Below are positions 20,243-29,051 of a DNA stretch of 64,000 nt, in pieces. The notes below the pieces were generated by a model that saw only the letters and a program-made list of their open reading frames with translations, made no database searches and was not told the origin of the DNA. Made by a program: the position numbers and the translations under genes. Where the stretch lies: contig NZ_CP029820.1 of assembly GCF_003226855.1 (NCBI RefSeq), positions 483,501-547,500 of the forward strand, in the 5' to 3' direction. This DNA comes from Blattabacterium sp. (Cryptocercus kyebangensis) (GTDB lineage: Bacteria; Bacteroidota; Bacteroidia; Flavobacteriales; Blattabacteriaceae). Positions within the stretch are counted from its first letter, which is position 1. The number at the start of each line of letters is the position of its first letter.

Positions 20243-21037
20243 ATGAAACAATATTTAAATCTATTAAGAAACGTATTAAAAAATGGGATAAATAAAATGG
20301 ATCGTACTGGTATAGGGACGAAAAGTATATTTGGATATCAAATGAAATTTGATTTGAAAAAAGGATTTCCTCTTTTAACTACCAAAAAATTAAATATACG
20401 TTCTATTATCTATGAGTTATTATGGTTTTTGAAAGGAGATACGAATATAAAGTATTTAAAAAAAAATAAAGTATCTATTTGGGATGAATGGGCCGATAAA
20501 AATGGAGATCTAGGTCCAATATATGGATTACAATGGCGTAAATGGCCTACTTATGATGGTCGTTATATTGATCAGATAGTTAATCTTATAGAAGAAATAA
20601 AATTAAATCCTAATTCAAGACGTTTAATAGTTTCTTCTTGGAATGTAGGTATGATTCAAAATATGGCATTACCTCCCTGTCATTTACTTTTTCAATTTTA
20701 TGTTTATGAAAAAAAATTATCGTTGCAATTATATCAAAGAAGTGCAGATATTTTTCTTGGATTACCTTTTAATATAGCTTCTTATGCTTTATTGCTTACT
20801 ATGATAGCTAGAACGCTAAATTTTAGAGAAAAAGAATTAATTCATACTATAGGAGATGCCCATGTATATAATAATCACATAGAACAAATTAAAATTCAAA
20901 TACTTCGTATCCCAAAACCATTGCCAAAAATTATTTTAAATTCTTCTGTGAAGAACATTTTTAAATTTAATTTCGACGACTTTGAATTACAAAATTATAA
21001 TCCTTATCCTCATATAAAAGGGGACGTAGCTATTTGA
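20243..21037 (+). CDS. thyA: Thymidylate synthase
   Basis: Methylates dUMP to dTMP using methylene-tetrahydrofolate. I place the start at 20243 because [15 protein letters not shown] is the usual ThyA beginning and gives 264 residues, the E. coli length. An in-frame ATG at 20222 would add seven residues. Seen: [14 protein letters not shown], the catalytic Cys in [29 protein letters not shown] and the C-terminal DVAI-type end. The dCMP deaminase at 27.8 kb can supply dUMP. An inverted repeat follows the stop codon. Confidence 0.96.
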   Translation: MKQYLNLLRNVLKNGINKMDRTGIGTKSIFGYQMKFDLKKGFPLLTTKKLNIRSIIYELLWFLKGDTNIKYLKKNKVSIWDEWADKNGDLGPIYGLQWRKWPTYDGRYIDQIVNLIEEIKLNPNSRRLIVSSWNVGMIQNMALPPCHLLFQFYVYEKKLSLQLYQRSADIFLGLPFNIASYALLLTMIARTLNFREKELIHTIGDAHVYNNHIEQIKIQILRIPKPLPKIILNSSVKNIFKFNFDDFELQNYNPYPHIKGDVAI

Positions 21038-21051
21038 TCAATTTTATAAAA

Positions 21052-21073
21052 ACTAGAAAATTATTTTTCTAGT
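21052..21073. terminator. Possible bidirectional terminator between thyA and the thrC remnant
   Basis: A perfect 9-base inverted repeat, ACTAGAAAA and TTTTCTAGT around a 4-base loop TTAT, starts 15 bases after the thyA stop. It also lies downstream of the thrC remnant on the other strand. A convergent intergenic position and a stem made of A and T runs are what a two-way intrinsic terminator would look like here. The stem has little G+C and no long T run follows it, so function is uncertain. Confidence 0.4.
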
Positions 21074-21129
21074 AACCAATTTTTAAAATTATCGTAATTA
21101 TGGGACATAGATATGGTTTTTCTTTTTTC

Positions 21130-21424
21130 TTAATTTAAAAGAACTTCTAATTTTTTAGGGATAGAAATTTTTTCTCGTAAAGAATATGGCATATGATCTA
21201 AAAATTTAATAGGATGAGCGGTTTCTAAAAAAAACAGCTGTTTTTGATGAAGGATCTTTAACTTTTTGTAAATATTTTATAAGTCCTAAATAACCAATAG
21301 ATCCATGTGGATCTAGTATATATTTATGTTTTTTCCATACCATTTCTATAATGGATAAGGTTTCTTTATCTGTAAATTGATAAGAAGATAATTTTTTTTT
21401 ATTTTCTAAACTATAATAGAACAT
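21130..21424 (-). pseudogene. thrC: Threonine synthase remnant, C-terminal quarter only, frameshifted
   Basis: Only about 100 residues of a normally 430-residue enzyme survive. The first part reads FTDKETLSIIEMVWKKHK then ILDPHGSIGYLGLIKYLQ, a region typical of ThrC. It then breaks at an 8-base A run (plus strand 21227-21234). With one base fewer the frame continues into LETAHPIKFLDHMPYSL and stops at 21130-21132, giving the expected ThrC C-terminus. The PLP lysine region and the rest of the N-terminal three quarters are missing. The thrB stop lies only about 20 bases upstream, so a deletion has removed them. It cannot encode a working enzyme. The extent at the 5' side is approximate. Confidence 0.85.
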
Positions 21425-21443
21425 AATAAAAATTTTATTCTGT

Positions 21444-22401
21444 TTATAAAATAATTTCAGACCATTTTATTCCTTTTTGATTAATAGAAGAAGTATAAGT
21501 TTTATAATCTACTTTTAATGAAGAATAAACGATATTCATCACCTCATTAACTCTTTTTGAAATATGATTTCCTTTGCTAAACATAAATACTGAAGGACCG
21601 GATCCAGATATTCCTCCACCTAAAGCTCCTATTTCTTTACATCTTATTTTTAATTCTTGAAATCCTGGAATTAGAATAGAACGTATAGGTTCAACAATGA
21701 AATCTTCTAGAGACCTACTAATTAATTCATAATCTTCTTTATATAGTCCAGCAACTAATGCTCCTCTATATTTCCCCACTGTCGTATGGCATCCGTCATT
21801 AATATATTTTTTTTTAGGATTTCTCTTGCATCCAAAGTTTTTATTTCAATTTTTGGATGTATAATACTTACCCATAATTGGTTTTGGATAATGTAATTTG
21901 GTAATATCTAAAGGATTATAACTTCTAATCAAGCTTATACCTCCCATAATAGCAGGAGCAACATTATCAGCATGATCCGGATCCACTTGCTAGACGTTCT
22001 CCTTCCATCGCAAAACGAATAAGTTGCATATAGGATAAATGGGTTACCTAGTAGAAGATTAGAACCAAAAACTACTTCAGAAGCACTATCGGAACTAGAT
22101 CCTATCCCACCTATCCCACTTACTGGATGTATATTTTTAATTAATTCTATTTCAAATCCTATTTTTTTCTTTTTCAAATTTCTGCTTATATTTTTTTAAT
22201 AAAGCTTGTATAGCTACAAAAGCTACATTTTTTTAGGATCATAAGGAATAGGACTTCCATGATGAATTTGATTGATAATACGTATTCCTGAACAATTTTA
22301 TTTGTATAAAAAAATTTCATCTACTGGAATATTTAAAGCTAAACCAATAACATCAAAACCACAAGATAAATTAGCCACAGTAGCTGGTGAAAATATTTTA
22401 A
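21444..22401 (-). pseudogene. thrB: Homoserine kinase pseudogene with multiple frameshifts and a stop
   Basis: Full-length but inactivated. Recognisable pieces in three frames, in order, are: KIFSPATVANLSCGFDVIGL; NCSGIRIINQIHHGSPIPYD; VAFVAIQALLKKYK; IHPVSGIGGIGSSSDSAS; LIRFAMEGERLASGSG; HADNVAPAIMGGISLIRSY; VSIIHPKIEIKTLDARE; and IGALGGGISGSGPSVFMFS. These are diagnostic of a GHMP homoserine kinase. Lesions: an in-frame TAA at 22298-22300; frameshifts at the A/T runs 22228-22234 and 22162-22168; and further shifts near 22020, 21965, 21870 and 21775. A 9-base duplication doubles Gly-Ile-Gly in the ATP loop. No ATG, GTG or TTG was found just upstream of the first piece in its frame. The gene sits between thrA and the thrC stump. 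Confidence 0.93.
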
Positions 22402-22406
22402 TACCC

Positions 22407-24860
22407 TTATTTAGTAACTTTAATAATATCCGAGAATACTCCAGAAGCAGTAACTTCTGCTCCAGCTCCTGCTCCCTTTATCATCAGAGGTTGTTCATCA
22501 TAACGATAAGTATTATATAAAACCATATTATCTTTTCCTTCTAGTTGATAAAAAGGATGACTTTTTTTAATGGATTCTAACCCTATCGAAGCGATTCCCT
22601 TTTCATAACGAGCAATAAAACGTAAGCGTCTTTTTTTTTTTTCTGATTTTTTTCTACTTTCAGAAAAGTAGTCTCTATATTTATGCAATTCTTGATAAAA
22701 ATTTTCAATTGAAATAACAGTTGAACAACTTTTAGGTAAAAAAGAGTTATTTAGAATATCATTTAGTTCCAATGGAGATCCACATTCTCTTGCTAAAATG
22801 AGTATTTTTCTCATTACATCTAATCCACTAAGATCAATACGAGGATCTGGTTCCGTGTATCCTTTTGATTGGGCTTCTTTCACTACTTCTAAAAAAGATT
22901 TTTCTCCTATAAAATGATTAAAAATAAAGTTTAAACTTCCAGATAATACAGCTTCTATTTTTTTTATTTTATCTCCACTGTTTATAAGATCGTTAAGAGT
23001 ACTAATAACTGGTAGACTAGCTCCTACATTAGTTTCGAATAAAAATGGAGCTTTAAAATGTCTAGAAATAGTTTTTAATCTTTTATAATGATCATAATCA
23101 GAAGAACAAGCTATTTTATTACAAGGAATAACTCCAATTCCATTTTGTAAAAATTTTTCGTAAGTCATAGCCATTTCTTCACTAGCTGTATTATCTACAA
23201 ATAAACTATTTCTTAAATTAAATTTCCATACTTTTTCCATAAATGAATAGATATTCATTTTAAGACCCTTTTTATTAAGATTGGATTTCCATTGAGATAA
23301 ATTTATTCCATTATTATTATCGAAATACATTTTTTTGCTATTCGATAATCCAATTATTCTCATTTGAAGTTTTAATTCTTCAAGCAAATAATTTTTCTGT
23401 TGATCAATTTGTTCAAGTAATTTACTTCCTACTTTTCCAACTCCACAAATAAAAAAATTAATTTGTTTTGGAGGCCTTTCAAAAAAGGCTTCATGCAAAG
23501 TATTCAAAGCTTTTTTAAAATCTTTCTTTTGAATAACGGCTGATATATTTTTTTCCGTAGAACCTTGTGCAATAGCTCTTACATTAATGCTATTTCTTCC
23601 TAAAGAAGAAAACATTTTTCCACTTGTTCCATGAAGATTTTTCATATTGTCTCCTACTACAGCAATGATACAAAGATCTTTTTCTATTTTTAATGGATTG
23701 ATATATTTTTGATATATTTCTTGAGAAAACTCACTATCTATTACCGTTTTTGCTTTAATGACATCCATTTCATGAATTCCTGTAGTAATGGAATGTTCTG
23801 AAGAACTTTGGGTAATGAAAATTACATTTATTTTTTCACGTGATAAAGCTTCAAATAAACGTTTGGAATAACCTGGTATACCTATCATTCCACTTCCTTC
23901 AAGAGTTAACAAAGCTAAATTTTGAATTCCAGAAATACCAGTAACTGGTTGACTTATATTTGTTCTTTTATTACTAATATAAATTAAAGTTCCTGGATCT
24001 TTGGGATAAAAGGTGTTTTTAATTTGTATAGGAATATTTTTTTTCATAGCTGATTGTATCGTTGGAGGATAAATTACTTTTGCTCCAAAATGCGATAATT
24101 CCATTGCCTCTTCATAAGAAATTTCTTTTATAGGAAAAGCTTGATTAACCATTTTTGGATTTGCTGTCATCATTCCACTTACATCAGTCCATATTTCAAG
24201 TAAACTAGCAGATATAGCAGAAGCTAAAATAGCTGCAGTATAATCAGATCCTCCTCTTCCAAGAGTAGTTGTTTCGTTTTTTAAATTAGATCCTATGAAA
24301 CCAGGTAAAACAACATATTCTGATTTTTTTTCACTAAAAAATTGAATAATATGGTTATTACTTGTAATAAAATCTACTTTTGCACATCCAAACTTGGAGT
24401 CTGTCATAATTAATTCCCTGCTATCTTTGCAAATAGTATCTAATCCAGATTGTTTTAATTTTTCTGCAATAAGAAAGGAAGAAAAAAGTTCACCAAAACT
24501 CATAATTTTATCTAAAGAACGTTTTGAAAGTTCTTCTACTTGAAAAATACCGTCACATAAACTTTCTAAATCATTGATATTTTTTTTTATCCAACTAATT
24601 AAATTACTTTGATAGGAGATAGGGAATAACTCTCTGATAATATTAAAATGACGAATTTCTATTTTTTCTATAATATCTTTATAAACATTATTTCTTTCAG
24701 AAGCTAATTTACCACATTGGATTAATTGATCGGTTATATTTCCTAATGCAGATACCACGATAGCATATCTTCCTTTTGGTTTTTTTTCTAATAAAGAACA
24801 AATACGTTTTATGGAATCAGAATGAGCGACGGAACTTCCACCAAATTTTAAAACTTGCAT
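22407..24860 (-). CDS. thrA: Bifunctional aspartokinase / homoserine dehydrogenase
   Basis: Phosphorylates aspartate and later reduces aspartate semialdehyde to homoserine. The 817 residues read without a break. The aspartokinase domain begins VLKFGGSSVAHSDSIKRI and includes TTLGRGGSDYTAAILA; ACT regulatory segments lie near 310-460. The dehydrogenase domain starts near 465 with the NAD(P) loop FICGVGKVGSKLLEQ. It has the substrate segment GYTEPDPRIDLSGLDVMRK and the end MIKGAGAGAEVTASGVFSD. Downstream thrB and thrC are dead. The kinase half is still needed for diaminopimelate and lysine, but the dehydrogenase product may have no use unless methionine is made elsewhere. Two hairpins lie upstream. 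Confidence 0.95.
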   Translation of the reverse strand: MQVLKFGGSSVAHSDSIKRICSLLEKKPKGRYAIVVSALGNITDQLIQCGKLASERNNVYKDIIEKIEIRHFNIIRELFPISYQSNLISWIKKNINDLESLCDGIFQVEELSKRSLDKIMSFGELFSSFLIAEKLKQSGLDTICKDSRELIMTDSKFGCAKVDFITSNNHIIQFFSEKKSEYVVLPGFIGSNLKNETTTLGRGGSDYTAAILASAISASLLEIWTDVSGMMTANPKMVNQAFPIKEISYEEAMELSHFGAKVIYPPTIQSAMKKNIPIQIKNTFYPKDPGTLIYISNKRTNISQPVTGISGIQNLALLTLEGSGMIGIPGYSKRLFEALSREKINVIFITQSSSEHSITTGIHEMDVIKAKTVIDSEFSQEIYQKYINPLKIEKDLCIIAVVGDNMKNLHGTSGKMFSSLGRNSINVRAIAQGSTEKNISAVIQKKDFKKALNTLHEAFFERPPKQINFFICGVGKVGSKLLEQIDQQKNYLLEELKLQMRIIGLSNSKKMYFDNNNGINLSQWKSNLNKKGLKMNIYSFMEKVWKFNLRNSLFVDNTASEEMAMTYEKFLQNGIGVIPCNKIACSSDYDHYKRLKTISRHFKAPFLFETNVGASLPVISTLNDLINSGDKIKKIEAVLSGSLNFIFNHFIGEKSFLEVVKEAQSKGYTEPDPRIDLSGLDVMRKILILARECGSPLELNDILNNSFLPKSCSTVISIENFYQELHKYRDYFSESRKKSEKKKRRLRFIARYEKGIASIGLESIKKSHPFYQLEGKDNMVLYNTYRYDEQPLMIKGAGAGAEVTASGVFSDIIKVTK

Positions 24861-24885
24861 TTCTTAATGAATTATTTAATAATTT

Positions 24886-24902
24886 TCACCTGTTAAAGGT
24901 GA
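24886..24902 (-). promoter_or_regulatory. Short hairpin just upstream of thrA
   Basis: TCACCT and AGGTGA form a perfect 6-base stem around a 5-base loop, ending 26 bases before the thrA start on the minus strand. It is unusually G+C-rich for this intergenic DNA. In the mRNA it would fold close to the ribosome entry region. A regulatory role is inferred from position only. Confidence 0.35.
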
Positions 24903-24918
24903 TAATAAAAATAATGAT

Positions 24919-24959
24919 AAATAGGAGTATTTTTTTGTAGTAAGAATAAATTCCTATTT
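24919..24959 (-). promoter_or_regulatory. Possible leader hairpin of the thr operon
   Basis: AAATAGGA and TCCTATTT form an 8-base perfect stem, extendable by a G-U and an A-U pair, around a loop of about 20 bases. In the thrA transcript the descending arm is followed by a U-rich stretch, as in an attenuator. No Thr- or Ile-rich leader peptide was found, so this is a weak call. Confidence 0.25.
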
Positions 24960-25204
24960 TTCAACTTTTTTTTCCATAAGAAATTCCATAAGATTAGGAA
25001 ATATAAAATTCTTAAAATATCTAAAAATATATAATAAACATTTTTTGGAATAAGGCTTTTTATACTGTTAATATTATAAAAAAAATCGTTTAATTTTTAT
25101 ATTACTCTATTCTTTTTTTCAAAATGAAAAATAAATATATTTCATAACTTTAAATTTGTAGAATGTTCGTTTTTTATGAATATGAATAAAAATATAAAGA
25201 AAGT

Positions 25205-25834
25205 ATGCACTTAAATTCTTATGAAAAGGAAAAAATTCTTCTACACATGGCTGGAGAATTAGCAAAAAAACGTTTGAAAAGAGGATTAAAATTGAATTAT
25301 CCTGAATCTGTAGCTTTAATCACTCATTATGTTATGGAAGGCGCACGTGATGGAAAAACCGTTAAAAAACTTATGTATGAAGCAGGAAATATTCTTCACG
25401 ATGGTCAAGTTATGGATGGAGTATATGAATTGATTAATAATGTTCAAATAGAAGCCACTTTTCCTGATGGAACAAAATTAGTAACTATACACAATCCTAT
25501 TAAAAAAAGACTTAAAAAAAAATCGAATTTCATTCCAGGACAATATGAACTTCTTCAAGAGGATATTGTTTTATTCCCTGGTAGATCTCGTATAAAAAGA
25601 ATAGTTGCTAATACGGGGGATCGTCCTATACAAGTAGGATCTCATTTTCATTTTTATGAAACCAATCTTTCTCTTCATTTTGATAGAAATGGAACTAAAG
25701 GATATAGACTTGATATTCCTTCTGGAAGGTCTATACGTTTTGAACCAGGAGAAAAAAAAGAAATTTCTTTGGTAGAAATAGGAGGAAGTAAAAAAATTTA
25801 TGGTTTTTCTGGAAAAGAAAATACAAAAATATGA
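25205..25834 (+). CDS. ureAB: Urease gamma/beta fusion subunit
   Basis: One 209-residue chain contains both small urease subunits. Residues 1-100 are the gamma (UreA) domain, with [37 protein letters not shown] and EGARDGKTV. Residues from about 110 are the beta (UreB) domain, with [24 protein letters not shown] and [17 protein letters not shown]. The linker is lysine-rich. Such fusions are known from several bacteria, including Helicobacter UreA and cockroach symbionts. The stop overlaps the ureC start by four bases. With UreC it hydrolyses urea to ammonia, recycling host nitrogen waste; the host role is inferred. Confidence 0.95.
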   Translation: MHLNSYEKEKILLHMAGELAKKRLKRGLKLNYPESVALITHYVMEGARDGKTVKKLMYEAGNILHDGQVMDGVYELINNVQIEATFPDGTKLVTIHNPIKKRLKKKSNFIPGQYELLQEDIVLFPGRSRIKRIVANTGDRPIQVGSHFHFYETNLSLHFDRNGTKGYRLDIPSGRSIRFEPGEKKEISLVEIGGSKKIYGFSGKENTKI

Positions 25835-27537
25835 AAAAAATAGATAGAGAATCTTATGCAAGTATGTATGGACCTACAAAAGGAGATAAAATTCGTTTAG
25901 GAGATACATCTTTATGGATTGAAATTGAAAAAGATTATACCATTTATGGAGACGAATGTATTTTTGGAGGAGGAAAAGTAATCCGAGATGGAATGGGACA
26001 ACATCCATTGGCAACGAAAAATGAAGGAGTTTTAGATTTAGTATTAACTAATGCCGTTATTATTGATCATTGGGGGATCGTAAAAGCAGATATTGGAATA
26101 AAAAATGGATCTATTGTTGGTATTGGAAAAGCTGGAAATCCATATTTTATGGATGGTGTAAATCCCAATATGCATATTGGAGTAGGGACTGAAGTGATCT
26201 CTTCAGAGAAGATGATTGTTACAGCGGGGAGTGTCGATAGTCATGTTCATTTTATATGTCCTCAATTATTTGAAGTAGCATTAGAAAATGGGACCACAAC
26301 TATTGTTGGTGGAGGATCAGGACCTACTACAGGTACTATAGCAACTAATTGTACTTCTGGAGTATGGAATATTCAACAAATGTTAAAAAGTACAGATCAC
26401 ATTCCTATAAACTTTGTTTTTCTTGCGAGTGGTAGTAGTTCTCATCCTGAAGCATTAATTGAACAAATAAAGGCCGGTGCAGGTGGATTAAAAATTCATG
26501 AAGATTGGGGTAGTACTCCATATGTTATAGATAAGTGTTTAGAAGTATCGGAAAAATTAGATGTACAAGTAAATATTCATACAGATTCCTTAAACGAATC
26601 AGGTTATGTGGAGGATACCTTAAAAATATTTAAAAATAGAACAATTCATACTTATCATACGGAAGGAGCCGGAGGGGGGCATGCTCCTGATTTATTGAAG
26701 GTCATATCTTATTCTAATGTTTTACCATCATCAACAAGTCCAACTATGCCTTATACTTGTAACACTGTCGATGAACATTTAGATATGTTAATGATATGTC
26801 ATCATTTAGATTCTAATATTCCAGAAGACATTGCTTTTGCAAAATCACGTATTAGATCTGAAACGATTAGTGCAGAGGGCGTGTTACATGACATAGGAGC
26901 TATTAGTATGACCAATTCCGATTCTCAAGCTATGGGAAGAATTGGAGAGATAATAAAACGTACTTGGCAGACTGCTGATAAAATGAAAAAACAGAGAGGA
27001 TCTCTAAATAATGATTCTCATAAGAATGATAATTTTAGAGTAAAAAGATATATCTCCAAGTATACTATAAATCCTTCTATTACTCATGGAATTTCAGAGT
27101 ATGTTGGTTCAATTCATCTTGGTAAAATGGCAGATTTGGTTTTATGGAAACCATCTTTTTTTGGAGTAAAACCGGAATTGGTAATAAAAAGTGGAATGAT
27201 CGTATACGCAAGTATGGGTGATCCTAATGCGACGATACCTACACCACAACCATTTATGTATCGTAAAATGTTTGGTTTTTTTGAACCAAAATTGAGTAGT
27301 CTTTTTATTTCTATACATGCGATCAACGATGGGTTCATCGAAAAAAATGAAATAAAAAAGCGACTTAAGATAGTAAAAGGATGTAGGGGTTTATCTAAAA
27401 AAGATATGATATTAAATGGAGAGATTCCAGATATAAAGATAGATCCAAAAACCTATAGCGTTTATATAGATGGAGAAAAAATAAGATCCAATCCATCGGA
27501 TACTTTACCTCTTTCTCAAAGATATTTTTTATTCTAA
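25831..27537 (+). CDS. ureC: Urease alpha subunit, catalytic
   Basis: Holds the two-nickel active site of urease. The 568 residues are of standard length and the key residues are visible: [11 protein letters not shown] (two Ni His), [12 protein letters not shown] (the Lys that is carbamylated to bridge the nickels), [11 protein letters not shown] and [12 protein letters not shown] (Ni His), the flap ICHHLDSN with Cys and the catalytic His, and [13 protein letters not shown] with the Ni Asp. It is translationally coupled to ureAB. The nickel-insertion genes ureD, ureE, ureF and ureG do not follow; a tRNA gene comes next, so they must lie elsewhere for activity. Confidence 0.97.
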   Translation: MKKIDRESYASMYGPTKGDKIRLGDTSLWIEIEKDYTIYGDECIFGGGKVIRDGMGQHPLATKNEGVLDLVLTNAVIIDHWGIVKADIGIKNGSIVGIGKAGNPYFMDGVNPNMHIGVGTEVISSEKMIVTAGSVDSHVHFICPQLFEVALENGTTTIVGGGSGPTTGTIATNCTSGVWNIQQMLKSTDHIPINFVFLASGSSSHPEALIEQIKAGAGGLKIHEDWGSTPYVIDKCLEVSEKLDVQVNIHTDSLNESGYVEDTLKIFKNRTIHTYHTEGAGGGHAPDLLKVISYSNVLPSSTSPTMPYTCNTVDEHLDMLMICHHLDSNIPEDIAFAKSRIRSETISAEGVLHDIGAISMTNSDSQAMGRIGEIIKRTWQTADKMKKQRGSLNNDSHKNDNFRVKRYISKYTINPSITHGISEYVGSIHLGKMADLVLWKPSFFGVKPELVIKSGMIVYASMGDPNATIPTPQPFMYRKMFGFFEPKLSSLFISIHAINDGFIEKNEIKKRLKIVKGCRGLSKKDMILNGEIPDIKIDPKTYSVYIDGEKIRSNPSDTLPLSQRYFLF

Positions 27538-27557
27538 TAATATAATATAAAAAAAAA

Positions 27558-27640
27558 TACCCAGAGCGGGATTCGAACCCGCATGATTTAAAATCACTGG
27601 ATTTTGAGTCTAGCGCGTCTACCTATTCCGCCATCTGGAT
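27558..27640 (-). tRNA. tRNA-Leu(CAA)
   Basis: An 83-base class II tRNA folds completely: 7-base acceptor (with one G-U type pair), D arm, anticodon loop CTCAAAA giving anticodon CAA, a long variable arm with a 5-base stem, and T arm with TTCGAAT. The discriminator is A and the CCA tail is not encoded. The anticodon stem has an A-C mismatch at pair 29-41. A run of T follows on the minus strand. It sits convergent to ureC. Confidence 0.93.
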
Positions 27641-27814
27641 TCTTTTATCTTTTAGAGTATATATATTTTTTTTTGATCTTTTTATAATAAATTATAAAGT
27701 AGGATAAAAATGATTAATCATATGAAATAAGATTTTTTTCATGTATATCTGTATTATAGAATATAAATAATTAAAATAATGTCAATATATTTCAAGGATT
27801 ATCTTTAATAAACT

Positions 27815-28240
27815 TTAATAAATAAGTTTATCTATTATAATTTTGGATTTTTTCAAAAAATTTAATCCATCATTTTTTTCGGAACATTTATGTAAATATA
27901 CAACTCTTTTAATTTTAGATTGATGAATCAATTTACTACATTCTTTGCATGGAGAATGTGTAATATATAAATACGAATCTTTACAAGATTTCGAAGAAAA
28001 AGCCATTTTTAATATGGCATTTGCTTCTGCATGTAGAACATACCATTTAGTATTTCCATATTGATCTTCACATATATTATCAAACCCACTTGGAGTTCCG
28101 TTATATCCATCGGATATAATCCGATTATTTTTAACTATAATAGCTCCTACCTTTTTATTTTTGCAATAAGATAATTTAGACCATTTTATGGCTTTATTCA
28201 TATAAATGATATCCTTTTTTTTATAAATTTCACAATTCAT
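27815..28240 (-). CDS. dCMP deaminase-like (ComEB family) zinc deaminase
   Basis: A 141-residue cytidine/deoxycytidylate deaminase family protein. It has VGAIIVKNNRIISDGYNGTP near residues 31-50, typical of dCMP deaminases. The zinc motif LHAEANAILK is followed by THSPCKECSKLI with the two metal Cys. It would convert dCMP to dUMP, the ThyA substrate, which suits the nearby thyA. It is divergent from the TrmH-like gene, with 13 bases between starts. The name could equally be comEB; a competence function is not implied. Confidence 0.88.
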   Translation of the reverse strand: MNCEIYKKKDIIYMNKAIKWSKLSYCKNKKVGAIIVKNNRIISDGYNGTPSGFDNICEDQYGNTKWYVLHAEANAILKMAFSSKSCKDSYLYITHSPCKECSKLIHQSKIKRVVYLHKCSEKNDGLNFLKKSKIIIDKLIY

Positions 28241-28253
28241 TATAATATATTTT

Positions 28254-29051
28254 ATGGAAAAAATATATGGATCACGTAATATAAAAATTAAAAATTTAAT
28301 AAAAATTTATAAAAAAAAAAAGGACAATAAAATGTTTATTGTTGAAGGAGTAAAAGAATTTGAAATGGCTATAATAGGAAATTATAGACCAATAGGAATA
28401 TTTGTATGTAAAAATATATTTCATCAATATAATATGATTAAATCGTTTAATAACATTGTTTTTTTTATTAATATAAAAGCTTTTCAAAAATTAGCATGTA
28501 GAAAAAATTCAGGTGGAATCATTGCCTTGTTTAAGGAAAAAAAATTTTCTAGTCTAGAAACTATAAAAGTTCCTAAAAATCCTTTTATTCTTATATTGGA
28601 TGGAATAGAGAAACCTGGTAACTTGGGATCTATATTAAGGACAGCTGATGCAGCAGGAGTACATTTTATTATATTATGTAATACGAAAACATATATTTTT
28701 AATCCTAATGTAATTAGATGTAGTCTAGGATGCGTTTTTACAAAAAAAATTTTTATAGAAAAAATAAAATCAATTATTTATTGGTTACAAGAAAAAAACA
28801 TAGAAATTGCAGTAACAGGATTCCATAATAAAAAATCTGAAACATTATATAAAACTAAATTTTCTTCACATTTAGCTATTGTTTTAGGGTCCGAAAGTAA
28901 AGGAGTATCCAATATATGGTTAAATATATCCGATAAAATAATAACGATTCCCATGTTTGGATCTATAGATTCTATGAATGTAAGTAATGCGACATCTATA
29001 ATTATATATGAAATAATTAGACAAAGAAATACATGTAAGTTTTCTAAATAA
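28254..29051 (+). CDS. TrmH/SpoU-family RNA 2'-O-methyltransferase
   Basis: A 265-residue SPOUT enzyme. It has an N-terminal substrate-binding domain, then LILDGIEKPGNLGSILRTAD (motif 1 with conserved Asn and Arg), IVLGSESKGVSNIW (motif 2) and ITIPMFGSIDSMNVSNATSI (motif 3). These make up the knotted SAM site. It methylates ribose in rRNA or tRNA; the exact target (RlmB-like or another) cannot be read from the sequence. Its last 8 bases overlap the end of rnhA on the opposite strand. Confidence 0.9.
   Translation: MEKIYGSRNIKIKNLIKIYKKKKDNKMFIVEGVKEFEMAIIGNYRPIGIFVCKNIFHQYNMIKSFNNIVFFINIKAFQKLACRKNSGGIIALFKEKKFSSLETIKVPKNPFILILDGIEKPGNLGSILRTADAAGVHFIILCNTKTYIFNPNVIRCSLGCVFTKKIFIEKIKSIIYWLQEKNIEIAVTGFHNKKSETLYKTKFSSHLAIVLGSESKGVSNIWLNISDKIITIPMFGSIDSMNVSNATSIIIYEIIRQRNTCKFSK

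Larger units (their letters stand above)
24861..25204. other. Divergent intergenic stretch between thrA and ureAB
   Basis: These 344 bases separate the thrA start (minus) from the ureAB start (plus) and must hold both promoters. I see two hairpin-forming repeats on the thrA side, annotated separately. There is no convincing leader peptide rich in Thr or Ile, and no gene remnant. The ureAB-proximal half is featureless AT-rich DNA. Confidence 0.6.

Noticed and set aside
22272-22520. Plus-strand ORF across the thrA-thrB junction
   Set aside because: It is antisense to the thrA end and the thrB remnant and has no recognisable domain.
24965-25000. Possible leader peptide upstream of thrA (11 codons, starting ATGGAATTT on the minus strand)
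   Set aside because: It contains no Thr or Ile codons and is not placed to couple with the hairpin, so it is not supported as an attenuator peptide.
27730-27760. ATGAAA/TTTCAT repeat between tRNA-Leu and the dCMP deaminase
   Set aside because: It is short, imperfect and expected by chance in this AT-rich DNA.
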